Notes: a model not told the origin generated them from the letters alone. A DNA stretch of 35,270 nucleotides from an uncultured Clostridia bacterium (GCA_944368155.1 CALVWW010000011.1:1-35270); one strand, 5' to 3'. Shown: positions 14,553 to 23,764, counted from the stretch's first letter. Made by a program: numbers and translations.

Positions 14553-16274
14553 ATGGAAGAAAACGAAGAAGTTTTACTTAAAGTAGAGCACCTCTGCCAG
14601 TATTTCAAAATGGGCCCGGGCAGTGAACTTAAAGCTGTTGACGACGTCAGCTTCGATATTAAAAAGGGCGAAGTTTTCGGCCTTGTAGGCGAAAGCGGAT
14701 GCGGCAAAACAACTACCGGCCGTTCTATAATCAAGCTGTATGACATAACTTCAGGAAACGTATATTTTAAAGGCCAGAGGATATGCGCCGGCATTCGTTC
14801 CTATAAATATGCGATTAAAAAAGCAAAAGCCGATTTTTCTGAAAGCAAAAAGTCTCTTCAAGAAAAATTAAATGTTGCGCTCAAATCTGATTCGGCAGAT
14901 GCTGCATCTTTAAAAAAGGAGTATGTAGCAGAATTAAATAAAAAGAAAGCCGAGTTAAAGAAGACTATTGCCGAACAAAAATCGCTTATCCGCGCCGCAA
15001 AGAGTGACTATAAGAACTGCGAAAAGATTTACTTTAATAAGTTAAAAGAAGAGTATGCCGAAGCGCTTGGAAATGCCGGCAGTAAAGTCGAAAATCTTTC
15101 CGAAGAAGATAAAGAAAAATACCGTGCCGTCATCAACCAGCCTAAAATTCCCCCAAAGGCATGGCTCATTACGGCGTTTACATTGTTTTTTGCAGCGGTA
15201 GTAATTTTGGCTATGAGCATCTGGCAATACGTAGTATTCAATAATGAATACGGTTCGTATGTATCTGTTTCGGCAATTGTAACAGCTTCGGACGAAGCGA
15301 GCGGCACGACGTTTGTAGATTTCAGTGTTACAGATGAAGACGGGGAGACTGTTTCATATTCTGCCGTGGTGGACTATTACGACCCTGAACTCGGTGTATC
15401 GACTGATGAGCAGCGCGTGCGTCTAACCGTGTACTATAATTCGGATAATCCCGGAGACAATGTGTTGGCATATGAACCTGTTGCAGGCGTTGCAAATGCT
15501 CTTCTTATAACATTCTTTGTATCTGTTGCAGTAGGAATAATCATTATACTGTATGTCAACGAGCGTTATAATCCTTCAAGGCTCGTAACCCAGATACAGA
15601 TGATTTTTCAGGACCCTATCGCATCACTCGATCCCAGAATGACAGTAAAGGACATTATAGCGGAAGGTCTAGTTATAGAAGGCGTCAAAGATAAGAAGTA
15701 TATAGAGAAGCAGGTTTACGACGTGCTTGAACTTGTCGGACTGGTTCCCGAACATGCAGGAAGATATCCTCATGAATTTTCTGGCGGACAGCGCCAGCGT
15801 ATTGGCGTAGCTCGCGCGGTAATTATGAAGCCTGAGCTTATAATTGCCGACGAACCGGTTTCGGCGCTCGATGTATCCATTCAGGCGCAGGTTATTAACC
15901 TCCTGAACGATTTAAGGAACAGGCTGGGACTTACCATTCTCTTCATCGCTCACGATTTGTCGGTCGTTAAATACTTTTCCGACAGAATAGGTGTTATGTA
16001 TTTCGGTAAGATGGTCGAGCTTGCTTCATCAGACGAGCTGTTTGCCCATCCATTACACCCTTATACGAAGTCGCTCCTGTCGGCAATTCCCTTGCCTGAC
16101 CCGGAATATGAAAAAACTCGCAAAAGATTTGTGTATAATCCTCTTGCCGAGCATGACTATTCTGTGGAGCAGCCCACGTTCAGAGAGATTATTCCCGGAC
16201 ATTTTGTTCTTTGCAATACGGCCGAGTTCGAAAAATACAAAAAAGAACTTGGCATGGATGCCAAAACGGAATGA
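14553..16274 (+). CDS. oppF: Oligopeptide ABC transporter ATPase, OppF type, with embedded coiled coil and two-helix DUF3592-like membrane module, 573 aa
   Basis: Walker A GESGCGKT (46-53); Q-loop MIFQDPIASLDPRMT (350-364); signature FSGGQ (409-413); Walker B LIIADEP (429-435). In normal OppF the Q-loop follows Walker A by about 55 residues; here about 300 separate them. The extra part (about 77-345) comprises a Lys/Glu-rich coiled coil (83-190), a hydrophobic helix (203-230), an 80-residue segment resembling DUF3592 (DFSVTDEDGETVSYS ... RVRLTVYYNSDNP), and a second hydrophobic helix (312-335). Topology in-out-in is consistent with the nucleotide-binding domain staying cytosolic. AGGTG at 14542-14546 supports ATG 14553; a GTG at 14544 overlaps the oppD stop. 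The reading frame is uninterrupted, so this is not an assembly break. Confidence 0.9.
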   Translation: MEENEEVLLKVEHLCQYFKMGPGSELKAVDDVSFDIKKGEVFGLVGESGCGKTTTGRSIIKLYDITSGNVYFKGQRICAGIRSYKYAIKKAKADFSESKKSLQEKLNVALKSDSADAASLKKEYVAELNKKKAELKKTIAEQKSLIRAAKSDYKNCEKIYFNKLKEEYAEALGNAGSKVENLSEEDKEKYRAVINQPKIPPKAWLITAFTLFFAAVVILAMSIWQYVVFNNEYGSYVSVSAIVTASDEASGTTFVDFSVTDEDGETVSYSAVVDYYDPELGVSTDEQRVRLTVYYNSDNPGDNVLAYEPVAGVANALLITFFVSVAVGIIIILYVNERYNPSRLVTQIQMIFQDPIASLDPRMTVKDIIAEGLVIEGVKDKKYIEKQVYDVLELVGLVPEHAGRYPHEFSGGQRQRIGVARAVIMKPELIIADEPVSALDVSIQAQVINLLNDLRNRLGLTILFIAHDLSVVKYFSDRIGVMYFGKMVELASSDELFAHPLHPYTKSLLSAIPLPDPEYEKTRKRFVYNPLAEHDYSVEQPTFREIIPGHFVLCNTAEFEKYKKELGMDAKTE

Positions 16275-16666
16275 AAAAGAAGATTATAAGATATGCCATA
16301 ACGTTTGGGATTGGTCTGATAATGGCATTGTGTGTGTCGTTTGCCAAATCATTGTATTGGCTTGACGATACTACAGAAATTTTGATGGCTCTTTGCGATT
16401 GCTTTACCGTTTCGGGCATGTTGCTTATTTTGTTTGCATTGCTTGTAATATGCAGCAACGGCGGCACATTTGATATGCTTGGTTTCGGAGTTAAAAAGGT
16501 TATCGTTTTGCTCAAAAGACACCCTAACGAAAGAGATAAGGAACGTTTTTATGAATATCGTAAGCGTAAGCAGGAAAACAAGCGTTCTTTTGCCTACTTG
16601 CTTATTGTAGGTGGAGTATATTTCGCTATAGGACTTCTGTTTTTCGTTCTCTATTATAATGTTTGA
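16271..16666 (+). CDS. DUF3899-like small membrane protein, 131 aa
   Basis: ATGA overlap with the oppF stop (16271-16274) shows translational coupling with the importer operon. The protein has three predicted transmembrane helices (about 9-26, 44-63, 107-128) and the cytoplasmic segment CSNGGTFDMLGFGVKK followed by a charged region (HPNERDKERFYEYRKRKQ). This layout matches DUF3899 proteins, which are often found beside peptide transporters of Bacillota. Function unknown; an accessory or stability role for the transporter is inference. Confidence 0.75.
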   Translation: MKKKIIRYAITFGIGLIMALCVSFAKSLYWLDDTTEILMALCDCFTVSGMLLILFALLVICSNGGTFDMLGFGVKKVIVLLKRHPNERDKERFYEYRKRKQENKRSFAYLLIVGGVYFAIGLLFFVLYYNV

Positions 16667-16673
16667 TTAATAT

Positions 16674-16710
16674 CTTAAGCCGTCCCCGTATTTGAGGTGG
16701 GCGGCTTAAG
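16674..16710 (+). terminator. Hairpin ending the opp operon
   Basis: CTTAAGCCG (16674-16682) pairs with CGGCTTAAG (16702-16710), extended by TCCC/GGG pairing with a bulge. No U-tract follows, so it may act as a 3' stabiliser or a non-canonical terminator. The next 180 bases before tldD hold no gene I can support. Confidence 0.5.
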
Positions 16711-16889
16711 ACTATAGAAACTATCATTGGCACTAAAAAGCCGCATATATGCCGCAACTATCGGTTGAGTGGCGTTTGCATTGCATGCCGCCTGTTTATA
16801 ACAAAATATGAGCGCGTGATATCCGCCACGGCGACTCCCGGTGTGAAACGGCGAGGAAATACACGCAAATAAATTTGATAAGGAGAATT

Positions 16890-18233
16890 ATGTACAAGTT
16901 CAGAGAGGGATTCTATTCCGACGTAAGGGTGGAAGAGAGGTTTATCACTTCAATAAGATACCGCAACGGTGTGCTCGAAGAGAGCAAGCAGTCTACGGTA
17001 AAAAAAGCATTCATCCGCGTATATGACGGGACTATGTGGTACTACGCCTCCACATACCGCCTTGCCGCCGTGCAGGAGGAGCTCGACAAGCTCTATGCCA
17101 TGGCAACGGCAAACACCGCGGTGGAGGACGACCCCGTTGTAGAGCGCCTGCAGGCAAACAGGGAGACGGACATAAAGTTTGCAGATAACTGCATAAAGGA
17201 CGTCTCCATAGAGAGAAAGCGCAAGCTTTTAGAAGATGTGCTCTCTGCGGCCGGCAGTTCCGAATATGTAAAAATGTGCGTCGGCTTGTATTCCGACAGA
17301 TACTCCGTATACGAGTTCTGCTCCTCCAAAGGCGCAGATATAAAATATGACATGCAGCTGTGCGGCGCGAGGGTGGCGCTCGCCCTCGCTGAAGGCGAGG
17401 AAAATTTTTCCGACTCAGAGGGCTGTACGGAAAATAGCTTTGAAAAGCTCGCCGCCTCGTTCACGGCCGGGAAGATAGAGGAGTTTGCCGCCGAGCTCGA
17501 AAACTTTTTGCTGCATGCAAAGAGTGTGCAGGCGGGCGTGTACCCAGTAATTTTGTCGCCCCTGGTGGCGGGTGTGTTTGCGCATGAATCTTTCGGACAT
17601 AAGTCGGAGGCCGATTTCATGCTCGGGGACGAGACTATGAAGCGGGAGTGGACTCTAGGCAAAAAGGTGGGCGCAGATATGCTATCAATCTACGACAGCG
17701 GAGCAGAGGACGGCTCTGGCTATGTCCCCTTCGACGACGAGGGCACCCGCACTCAAAAGACTTATCTTATTAAAAACGGCGTGCTCGCCGGCAGGCTGCA
17801 TTCAGCCGAAACTGCCGCAGACCTCGGGGAAGACCCGACGGGCAACGCGCGTGCAATCAACTGTGAGTTTGAACCGATTGTGCGCATGACTAGCACGGTT
17901 ATAGAGGCGGGAAATACTCCTGTGGATGAACTTTTCGCGCGTGTAAAGCACGGTTATTTTATAAAGAGTTATAAGCACGGTTCGGGCATGAGCACATTTA
18001 CGATTGCCCCCAACCGAGCCTATGAAATAATCGACGGCAAGATAGGCGACCCTGTGAAGATAGCCGTAATTTCTGGCAATGTATTTGAAACGTTGAATCT
18101 TATTGACGGGCTCTCCGATAAAGCTGAAATCTCTTCAAGTATATTCGGCGGCTGCGGCAAAAACGAGCAGTTCCCCTTGAACGTATCCTTCGGCGGGCCT
18201 TATGTCTCCGTTTCAAAGATGAATGTTCAGTAA
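16890..18233 (+). CDS. tldD: TldD-family metallopeptidase (catalytic subunit), 447 aa
   Basis: TldD/TldE is a zinc-dependent heteromeric peptidase of the cytoplasm that degrades unfolded peptides. This protein has the catalytic HExxxH as HESFGH (H232, E233, H237) and the C-terminal Cys ligand region GGCGKNEQ (C422), which together define active TldD. The segment YVPFDDEGTRTQKTYLIKNG (residues 288-307) is also family-typical. Length 447 is normal. AAGGAGAA precedes the ATG at 16890. The stop lies 13 bases before the tldE-like ATG, whose ribosome binding site overlaps the tldD stop. Its location right after the peptide importer suggests use of imported peptides. Confidence 0.92.
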   Translation: MYKFREGFYSDVRVEERFITSIRYRNGVLEESKQSTVKKAFIRVYDGTMWYYASTYRLAAVQEELDKLYAMATANTAVEDDPVVERLQANRETDIKFADNCIKDVSIERKRKLLEDVLSAAGSSEYVKMCVGLYSDRYSVYEFCSSKGADIKYDMQLCGARVALALAEGEENFSDSEGCTENSFEKLAASFTAGKIEEFAAELENFLLHAKSVQAGVYPVILSPLVAGVFAHESFGHKSEADFMLGDETMKREWTLGKKVGADMLSIYDSGAEDGSGYVPFDDEGTRTQKTYLIKNGVLAGRLHSAETAADLGEDPTGNARAINCEFEPIVRMTSTVIEAGNTPVDELFARVKHGYFIKSYKHGSGMSTFTIAPNRAYEIIDGKIGDPVKIAVISGNVFETLNLIDGLSDKAEISSSIFGGCGKNEQFPLNVSFGGPYVSVSKMNVQ

Positions 18234-18246
18234 GGAGGAAGATAGA

Positions 18247-19470
18247 ATGAACAAGCAGAAAATTGTTGAAAAATCTCGCTCATATGCCGCCACACTCGCA
18301 GCGGGCGAGGTAAGTTCCCTCCGCATAAAGGAGGACGAAAAAACCGTTATAAGGGTGTATGAAGACGGCAAGATAGGCGTAGCCGGCAGAATCGGCGAGG
18401 GGGACGACGAAGCTCTCGAGGCGCAGGCCGCGGCCGCGCTCGTGCAAAATATCCCCTATCCCGACGCAATGTGCGGCGGCGAAAAGAGGCACATAGACCT
18501 CGTAAAGGATATAATACCCGAGGACGAATTTTTAAATACGGTAAGGCACCTCGCTTCCCGCCTGAAGGAGCGCTTCCCCGACTTTATCTTCAGCGATAAG
18601 TTTGCCATAGAGGAAGAGGCTGTTTCCTACAGCGACAGCGCAGATACAGATCTGAGCTACGCCGATAAAGCCGTGCTGGTCGGCCTTTCAATAAAGTCTG
18701 CCGGTTCGGCAAACATAATGGACCTCGGCTACTACGCCCGCAAGAGGCACTACGACGAGGACGCGGTGGTGGAGGATATCGCAAAACTTCTGGACGTATA
18801 CTCCAACAAGCTCCCCCTGCCCGAGGAAAAGTTGCCCGTCATCATGGACATGAGCTTCGTTCAGCATGCTCTCTCGCACGTGGTGGCGGAGATGTATGCA
18901 AGCGGAGCCAGTCTGTTTGCAGGCAAGCTCGGCCAGAAGCTGTTCGACGAGTGCGTGAATATCCTCATCGACCGCACTCCCGGCAAGAACGAACTCTCTC
19001 CCTTCTTCGACAGCGAGGGAGTAACTCTCGAAGGCGACAAATTCTACTTTGTAAAGGACGGCGTATTCTGCGGGCTGGCAACATACCGCCGTTCTGCGGC
19101 CATGCTCAACCTGCCCCTCTCGGGATGCGGCTATGCCGATTTCGACGCAGTGCCCCAATGCGGCAACTTCCGCGGCATAGAGCTTGACACAAAGGGTAAA
19201 AAACTTTCTGAGGTGTTCAGCGGCAAGGCGATATACGTATCCGTCACATCTGGCGGCGACATGACCCCCGACGGCAAGTTCGCCACCCCCGTAATGCTCG
19301 CCTATCTGTATGATAACGGCAAGCTCGTCGGCACCCTGCCCGAGTTCGGCGTCTCCGGTAACATATTCGACCTTCTCGGCAAGGACCTCATCGCCATCGC
19401 CAAGAACGATGTCTACGGATACATGGACGAGGACGTGGTTGTGGCAAACTTCAACATAGATAAAAAATAA
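18247..19470 (+). CDS. TldE/PmbA-family peptidase partner, 407 aa
   Basis: Homologous in layout to TldD but without HExxxH: the corresponding region reads MSFVQHALSHVVAEMYASGA (about residues 201-220), so this is the non-catalytic TldE/PmbA-type partner that forms the hydrolytic complex with TldD. The C-terminal domain (VTSGGDMTPDGKFATPVMLAYLYDNGK) matches the family. The start at 18247 follows AAGGAGG; a start at 18223 would overlap tldD and lacks a site. Same operon as tldD. Confidence 0.88.
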   Translation: MNKQKIVEKSRSYAATLAAGEVSSLRIKEDEKTVIRVYEDGKIGVAGRIGEGDDEALEAQAAAALVQNIPYPDAMCGGEKRHIDLVKDIIPEDEFLNTVRHLASRLKERFPDFIFSDKFAIEEEAVSYSDSADTDLSYADKAVLVGLSIKSAGSANIMDLGYYARKRHYDEDAVVEDIAKLLDVYSNKLPLPEEKLPVIMDMSFVQHALSHVVAEMYASGASLFAGKLGQKLFDECVNILIDRTPGKNELSPFFDSEGVTLEGDKFYFVKDGVFCGLATYRRSAAMLNLPLSGCGYADFDAVPQCGNFRGIELDTKGKKLSEVFSGKAIYVSVTSGGDMTPDGKFATPVMLAYLYDNGKLVGTLPEFGVSGNIFDLLGKDLIAIAKNDVYGYMDEDVVVANFNIDKK

Positions 19471-19569
19471 GACTCGCAAATTTTGTAACCCTACGCCTCC
19501 GCGCGGCGCCCGCGCCGCAGAATGTCGGTGACTGACGCATAATCAATAGAACAACGCAAAAAACTATCA

Positions 19570-19598
19570 GCCCGCCGCGGCATGTTGCCGCGGCGGGC
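19570..19598. terminator. GC-rich hairpin after the tldD/tldE operon
   Basis: A perfect 13-pair stem (19570-19582 with 19586-19598) and a three-base loop. No U-tract on the plus strand; on the minus strand it is followed by TGATAGTTTTTT. A smaller hairpin (GCGGCG/CGCCGC) lies at 19503-19518. Probably ends tldE transcription; it also sits in the leader of the exporter genes. Confidence 0.55.
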
Positions 19599-19625
19599 AA
19601 GGTGTGTAACAAAAATTTTATTTTT

Positions 19626-21449
19626 ATGAAAAAAGTTAATTCAAAACAAAAATTTACAAAGGCGGGCATACTCGGCTACTTTTTAAAGGGCTGTTATCTG
19701 CTGTTCGGCGCGAGCATTCTTGCCAGCTTTATCACTACCTTTTTAAACGTGATACTGCCGCAGATAATCAGCTTCACGGTAGACAGCGTTATCGGCGAAG
19801 AGGCTCCGAGCAGCATATTTGCCCATTTTGCCGGCCTCTTCGGCGGGGTGGACTATCTCAAAAGCAATATCTGGATAATCGCCGTGATAATCGCCGTGAT
19901 AGCGCTCCTCATGGCAACCTTCCAGTACTTCGTCACATACTTCAACCAGCGCGCAAACCAGTCGCTCATGCGCCGCATGCGCAACAGCCTCTTTTCGCAC
20001 ATTCAGCGCCTTCCGCTCCGCTGGCATATCGAGCACCAGACGGGCGACATAATTCAGCGCTGCACGTCCGACGCCGACGCAATTTCAAACTTCGTTTCAA
20101 ACCAGCTCGTATATCTCTTCCGCATAATCATAATAGTCGTGCTGTCAGTTGTGTTCATGTTTATCACAAACGTGTACCTCGCACTTATCGCGCTTGCCTT
20201 CGTGCCCGTGCTCATCGGCTATTCGCTCTATTTCTATCGCGGCGCCCGCGCCTCCTTCAAAAAGTGCGACGAAGAGGAGGGCGTGCTCTCGACTATCGCC
20301 CAGGAAAACCTTACGGGCGTGAGAGTTGTGCGCGCCTTCGGCAGGGAGCGGTACGAGAGGGACAAGTTCGAAAAGCAGAACGTATACTACACAGGTCTGT
20401 GGGTGCGCGTAATGCGCTCCATGGCGCGCTTCTGGACGGTAAACGGCGGCGTTGCCGCCGTTCAGGGCATGGTGCTGCTCATAGTCGGCACGGTGTTCTG
20501 CGTAAAAGGCGACCTCTCCGCGGGCGACCTCATCGCCTTTATCTCATACAACACCATGCTCATGGGCCCCGTGCGCCAGCTCGGCAGAATTATCTCCAAC
20601 ATGAGCCGCGCGGGCGTGTCTATTGCCCGTATCGGCGAGATTATGAATGCCGAAGAGGAAGAGTACGGCGCCGTCGGCGAGCTCAACGGCGATATCGAGT
20701 TCAAAAACGTCGGCTTTGAGTATGAAGAGGGCAAACCCGTATTGCACGATGTAAGTTTTAAAGTGCCGCAGGGCTCCACGCTCGGCGTTCTCGGCAGCAC
20801 GGGCAGCGGCAAGTCCACGCTGATGTATCTTCTGGACAGGTTATACCCCGTAACCGAGGGCACCATAACCATAGGCGGCACGGATATCAACGAAATCCCG
20901 CCTGCAACCATACGCTCCAACATAGGCCTCGTGTTGCAGGAGGGCTACCTCTACACGGGCACGATAGCCGAAAATATCTCTGTCGCGGGCGACAATATCG
21001 GGCAGGAGGGCATAGAACACGCCGCCGCGGCCGCCTGCGTCGACGAAAATATTAAGAGCTTCTCGCAGGGCTACGACACACTCGTCGGCGAGCGCGGCGT
21101 AACGCTCTCGGGCGGGCAGAAGCAGCGCGTCTCCATTGCGCGCACGCTCGTGCGCAAAACGCCCATACTCATTTTCGACGATTCGCTCTCGGCTGTCGAC
21201 AGCGACACCGACGCCGCAATACGCGCCCGCCTTGCAGAGGAGTTCGGCGGCGCCACGGTAATTTTAATTTCGCACAGAATTACTACTGTAATGCACGCCG
21301 ATAACATCATAGTAATGGACGGCGGCACCATAGCCGAGCAGGGCACCGGCCGCGAGCTGTTGCAAAAGAACGGCATATACAGGCAGATATACGACATGCA
21401 GATGAGCCTTCCCGATGAGCTCAAAAAGGAGGTGGGTTATGGCGAATAA
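19626..21449 (+). CDS. Heterodimeric ABC exporter half-transporter with degenerate Walker B, 607 aa
   Basis: Six transmembrane helices in the first 320 residues (ABC exporter type 1) and a C-terminal ATPase: Walker A GSTGSGKS (390-397), Q438, signature LSGGQ (494-498), Walker B ILIFDD (514-519), His H550. The catalytic Glu after Walker B is Asp (D519), as in the degenerate half of heterodimeric multidrug or lipid exporters such as BmrC/D and TM287/288. The start is uncertain: ATG 19626 lacks a Shine-Dalgarno sequence, and an in-frame GTG at 19602 touches the hairpin. Overlaps the next gene by 11 bases. Substrate cannot be told from sequence. Confidence 0.9.
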   Translation: MKKVNSKQKFTKAGILGYFLKGCYLLFGASILASFITTFLNVILPQIISFTVDSVIGEEAPSSIFAHFAGLFGGVDYLKSNIWIIAVIIAVIALLMATFQYFVTYFNQRANQSLMRRMRNSLFSHIQRLPLRWHIEHQTGDIIQRCTSDADAISNFVSNQLVYLFRIIIIVVLSVVFMFITNVYLALIALAFVPVLIGYSLYFYRGARASFKKCDEEEGVLSTIAQENLTGVRVVRAFGRERYERDKFEKQNVYYTGLWVRVMRSMARFWTVNGGVAAVQGMVLLIVGTVFCVKGDLSAGDLIAFISYNTMLMGPVRQLGRIISNMSRAGVSIARIGEIMNAEEEEYGAVGELNGDIEFKNVGFEYEEGKPVLHDVSFKVPQGSTLGVLGSTGSGKSTLMYLLDRLYPVTEGTITIGGTDINEIPPATIRSNIGLVLQEGYLYTGTIAENISVAGDNIGQEGIEHAAAAACVDENIKSFSQGYDTLVGERGVTLSGGQKQRVSIARTLVRKTPILIFDDSLSAVDSDTDAAIRARLAEEFGGATVILISHRITTVMHADNIIVMDGGTIAEQGTGRELLQKNGIYRQIYDMQMSLPDELKKEVGYGE

Positions 21450-23301
21450 GGCAGAAAAATCGCCCCGCTTTAAAAAGCGCGCGACGGCAGAGCCCGCCGC
21501 CCCCAAGGTGAGGCTGTTCGGGCTTCCAAAATTAAAGCCCTTTCTTGCGCCCTACAAATGGATGTTTCTTGTTATGATACTCGGCACGATAATAGTGGGC
21601 GTGCTCAACACCGTAATGCCTCTGTTTCAGGAGTATGCAATCAATAACTTCATTGCAAACAGCACCTTAGACGGACTTGTGCCGTTTATAGCGCTCTATG
21701 TTCTGTGCCTTATCGTAACCTTGGCCGTAGACTACATAGCTTCATACAACTGCTGCCGGCTGGAGCTGTATATTTTGCGCGACATGCGCCGCACGGTGTT
21801 CAACCACCTGCAAACGCTGTCTGTCTCATACTTCAACGTCAACAGCGTGGGCAGAATACACGCGAGGATAATGAGCGATACCTCAAACATAGCTTCAATC
21901 ATCTCGTGGGACTGCTACAATGCAGGTTGGTATCTGGCATATATTTTGAGCGCAATTATAATAATGCTCGTGCTCAACTGGGTGCTCGCGCTGTGCGTAA
22001 TAATAATTCTTCCGCTCGTTGCGCTCGTATCGTGCTATTTCCAGCGCAAGCTCACAATACTCAACCGCCGTGTGCGCGAGATAAATTCCGAAATCACCGG
22101 CGGCTTCAACGAGGGCATCACGGGCGTCGAAACTTCCAAAACGCTCGCCGTGGAGGAAAAGCTCGATAAGCGCTTCTTCAACAACACAAACCGCATGCAC
22201 AGGCAGGCCACCCGCCTCGGCCATCACCGCGCGCTCTTTTATACGATAATTTCCTTTGCGGCGTATGTTGCGCTTGCCCTTGTTCTGTGGTACGGCGGCA
22301 TTCTCACTATGGACGAGATAATTCAGCTCGGTACCTTAACAGTATTCATGACGTATGCACAGGGCATAATGGCACCCGTGCAGTGGCTGGTCGACGCCAT
22401 TGCCGATATGATAACGGTAAAGGTAAACGTTGAGCGCGTCACAACTCTCCTCAATACCAAGTCCGACGTCTACGACGTTCCTGAAGTGGTTGAGAAATAC
22501 GGCGATACTTTCAATCCGAAAACTGAAAACTGGGAAGATTTGCACGGCGATATAGAGTTCAAAGACGTAACATTCAAATACCCCGACGGAGAGGAGTATG
22601 TTCTTGAACACTTCAATTTAAAGGTGCCCCAGGGCACAAATGTTGCGATAGTGGGAGAGACGGGCGCCGGAAAATCAACGCTTGTAAATCTCGTGTGCCG
22701 CTTCTTCGAGCCTACAGAGGGGCAGGTGCTGATAGACGGCAGAGACGCGCGCGAGCGCTCCGTCGGCTGGCTGCACAGCCATATCGGCTACGTTCTGCAA
22801 ACTCCCCATCTCTTTTCGGGAACGGTGCGCGAAAATCTGCTGTACGGCAGGGAAAACGCCACCGACGAGGAGCTGATGGCTGCCTGCAAAAGCGTAAATG
22901 CCGACAAGATAATAGCCCGCCTTGAAAAGGGGTTCGACAGCGTCGTCGGCGAGGGCGGTAACACGCTCTCAACGGGTGAAAAACAGCTTCTCTCTTTTGC
23001 CCGCGCAATACTTGCCGACCCGGCAATCTTTGTGCTTGACGAGGCCACTTCCTCGATAGATACCATAACCGAACACCTCATTCAGGAGGCGATAGAAAAG
23101 CTTATGGACGGCAGAACAAGCTTTGTCATCGCACACAGGCTCTCTACCATACGCTCGGCAGACGTAATACTCGTCGTCAACAGCGGTAAGATAGTCGAGC
23201 GCGGCAGGCATGAAGAGCTGCTTGCAAAGAGGGGATACTATTATAACCTCTATATAAAGCAGTTCCGTGAAGAAAAGGTAAAATCGGCCATGAACGGATA
23301 A
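21439..23301 (+). CDS. Heterodimeric ABC exporter half-transporter with canonical Walker B, 620 aa
   Basis: A second exporter half with six transmembrane helices (about 40-325) and an ATPase: Walker A GETGAGKS (406-413), signature LSTGE (510-514, Thr for the usual Gly), Walker B FVLDE (531-535) with the catalytic Glu E535, and His H566. The weak signature of this subunit pairs with the weak Walker B of its partner to form the non-hydrolysing site; the other site is complete. AAGGAGG precedes ATG 21439. The longer frame from 21415 is inside the upstream gene and is not needed. Translationally coupled to the partner. Confidence 0.92.
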   Translation: MANKAEKSPRFKKRATAEPAAPKVRLFGLPKLKPFLAPYKWMFLVMILGTIIVGVLNTVMPLFQEYAINNFIANSTLDGLVPFIALYVLCLIVTLAVDYIASYNCCRLELYILRDMRRTVFNHLQTLSVSYFNVNSVGRIHARIMSDTSNIASIISWDCYNAGWYLAYILSAIIIMLVLNWVLALCVIIILPLVALVSCYFQRKLTILNRRVREINSEITGGFNEGITGVETSKTLAVEEKLDKRFFNNTNRMHRQATRLGHHRALFYTIISFAAYVALALVLWYGGILTMDEIIQLGTLTVFMTYAQGIMAPVQWLVDAIADMITVKVNVERVTTLLNTKSDVYDVPEVVEKYGDTFNPKTENWEDLHGDIEFKDVTFKYPDGEEYVLEHFNLKVPQGTNVAIVGETGAGKSTLVNLVCRFFEPTEGQVLIDGRDARERSVGWLHSHIGYVLQTPHLFSGTVRENLLYGRENATDEELMAACKSVNADKIIARLEKGFDSVVGEGGNTLSTGEKQLLSFARAILADPAIFVLDEATSSIDTITEHLIQEAIEKLMDGRTSFVIAHRLSTIRSADVILVVNSGKIVERGRHEELLAKRGYYYNLYIKQFREEKVKSAMNG

Positions 23302-23350
23302 GCGGCAGAGCCGTGCATGCGCGGTGTTTTAATCTCGCCCGGGAGGCTCA

Positions 23351-23378
23351 GGCGGCGGTGCAGACACTTTGCGCCGCC
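23351..23378 (+). terminator. Hairpin ending the exporter operon
   Basis: GGCGGCG (23351-23357) pairs with CGCCGCC (23372-23378); followed only by GCTTACC, so the U-tract is poor. Confidence 0.45.
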
Positions 23379-23409
23379 GCTTACCGCGCTAAAATTTACT
23401 TATAAAATA

Positions 23410-23438
23410 TTGACAAGTTAACTGTGCTGTTATATAAT
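23410..23438 (+). promoter_or_regulatory. Promoter of the Xre regulator gene
   Basis: TTGACA (23410-23415), 17-base spacer, TATAAT (23433-23438): full consensus. ACTGT inside the spacer and ACAGT 19 bases further on form an inverted repeat around the -10 box that could be an autoregulatory operator. Confidence 0.9.
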
Positions 23439-23491
23439 AAAACTACAGTATCGGTTAATAAAACTTTATATCAGGTAGCGGAGGTATACAA

Positions 23492-23710
23492 ATGGCTGCA
23501 AAATTTCAGCTTGAACTTTTAAACGGCGTAAGAGCTGCAAGAAAGGAGCGCGGCTGGTCGCAGGCCGAACTTGCGCAGATGGTCGGTGTTTCGCGCAATA
23601 CGATAAGCAGCATAGAGACGGGTGCATTCAACCCGACGGCGAAGCTTGCATTGATTCTGTGCATTGCCCTCGGCAAAAAGTTTGAAGAACTCTTCTGGTT
23701 TGCAGAATAA
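23492..23710 (+). CDS. Xre-family helix-turn-helix regulator, 72 aa
   Basis: A single HTH_3 domain: RAARKERGWSQAELAQMVGV followed by SRNTISSIETGAFNPTAKLAL, with the recognition helix at about residues 37-47. The C-terminal end, ALGKKFEELFWFAE, is typical of short YgzD-like Xre proteins. DNA-binding regulator of unknown target; strong promoter and a GGAGG site. The nearest plausible targets are its own gene and the exporter upstream. Confidence 0.92.
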   Translation: MAAKFQLELLNGVRAARKERGWSQAELAQMVGVSRNTISSIETGAFNPTAKLALILCIALGKKFEELFWFAE

Positions 23711-23764
23711 ATCAGATAGATTATCACGGGGCGGGATGTAATATGTTCCCTGTCCGCGCATCGC

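Noticed and set aside
14553-16274. OppF as a pseudogene or assembly chimera
   Set aside because: All ATPase motifs are present in one uninterrupted frame, and OppC and OppD in the same operon also carry large insertions, so the architecture looks native.
16776-16802. TTGCAT/TATAAC as tldD promoter
   Set aside because: Spacer is only 15 bases and both boxes deviate; not strong enough to list.
18688-19479. 263-codon minus-strand ORF opposite the tldE-like gene
   Set aside because: Antisense shadow; no ribosome binding site and no recognised domain.
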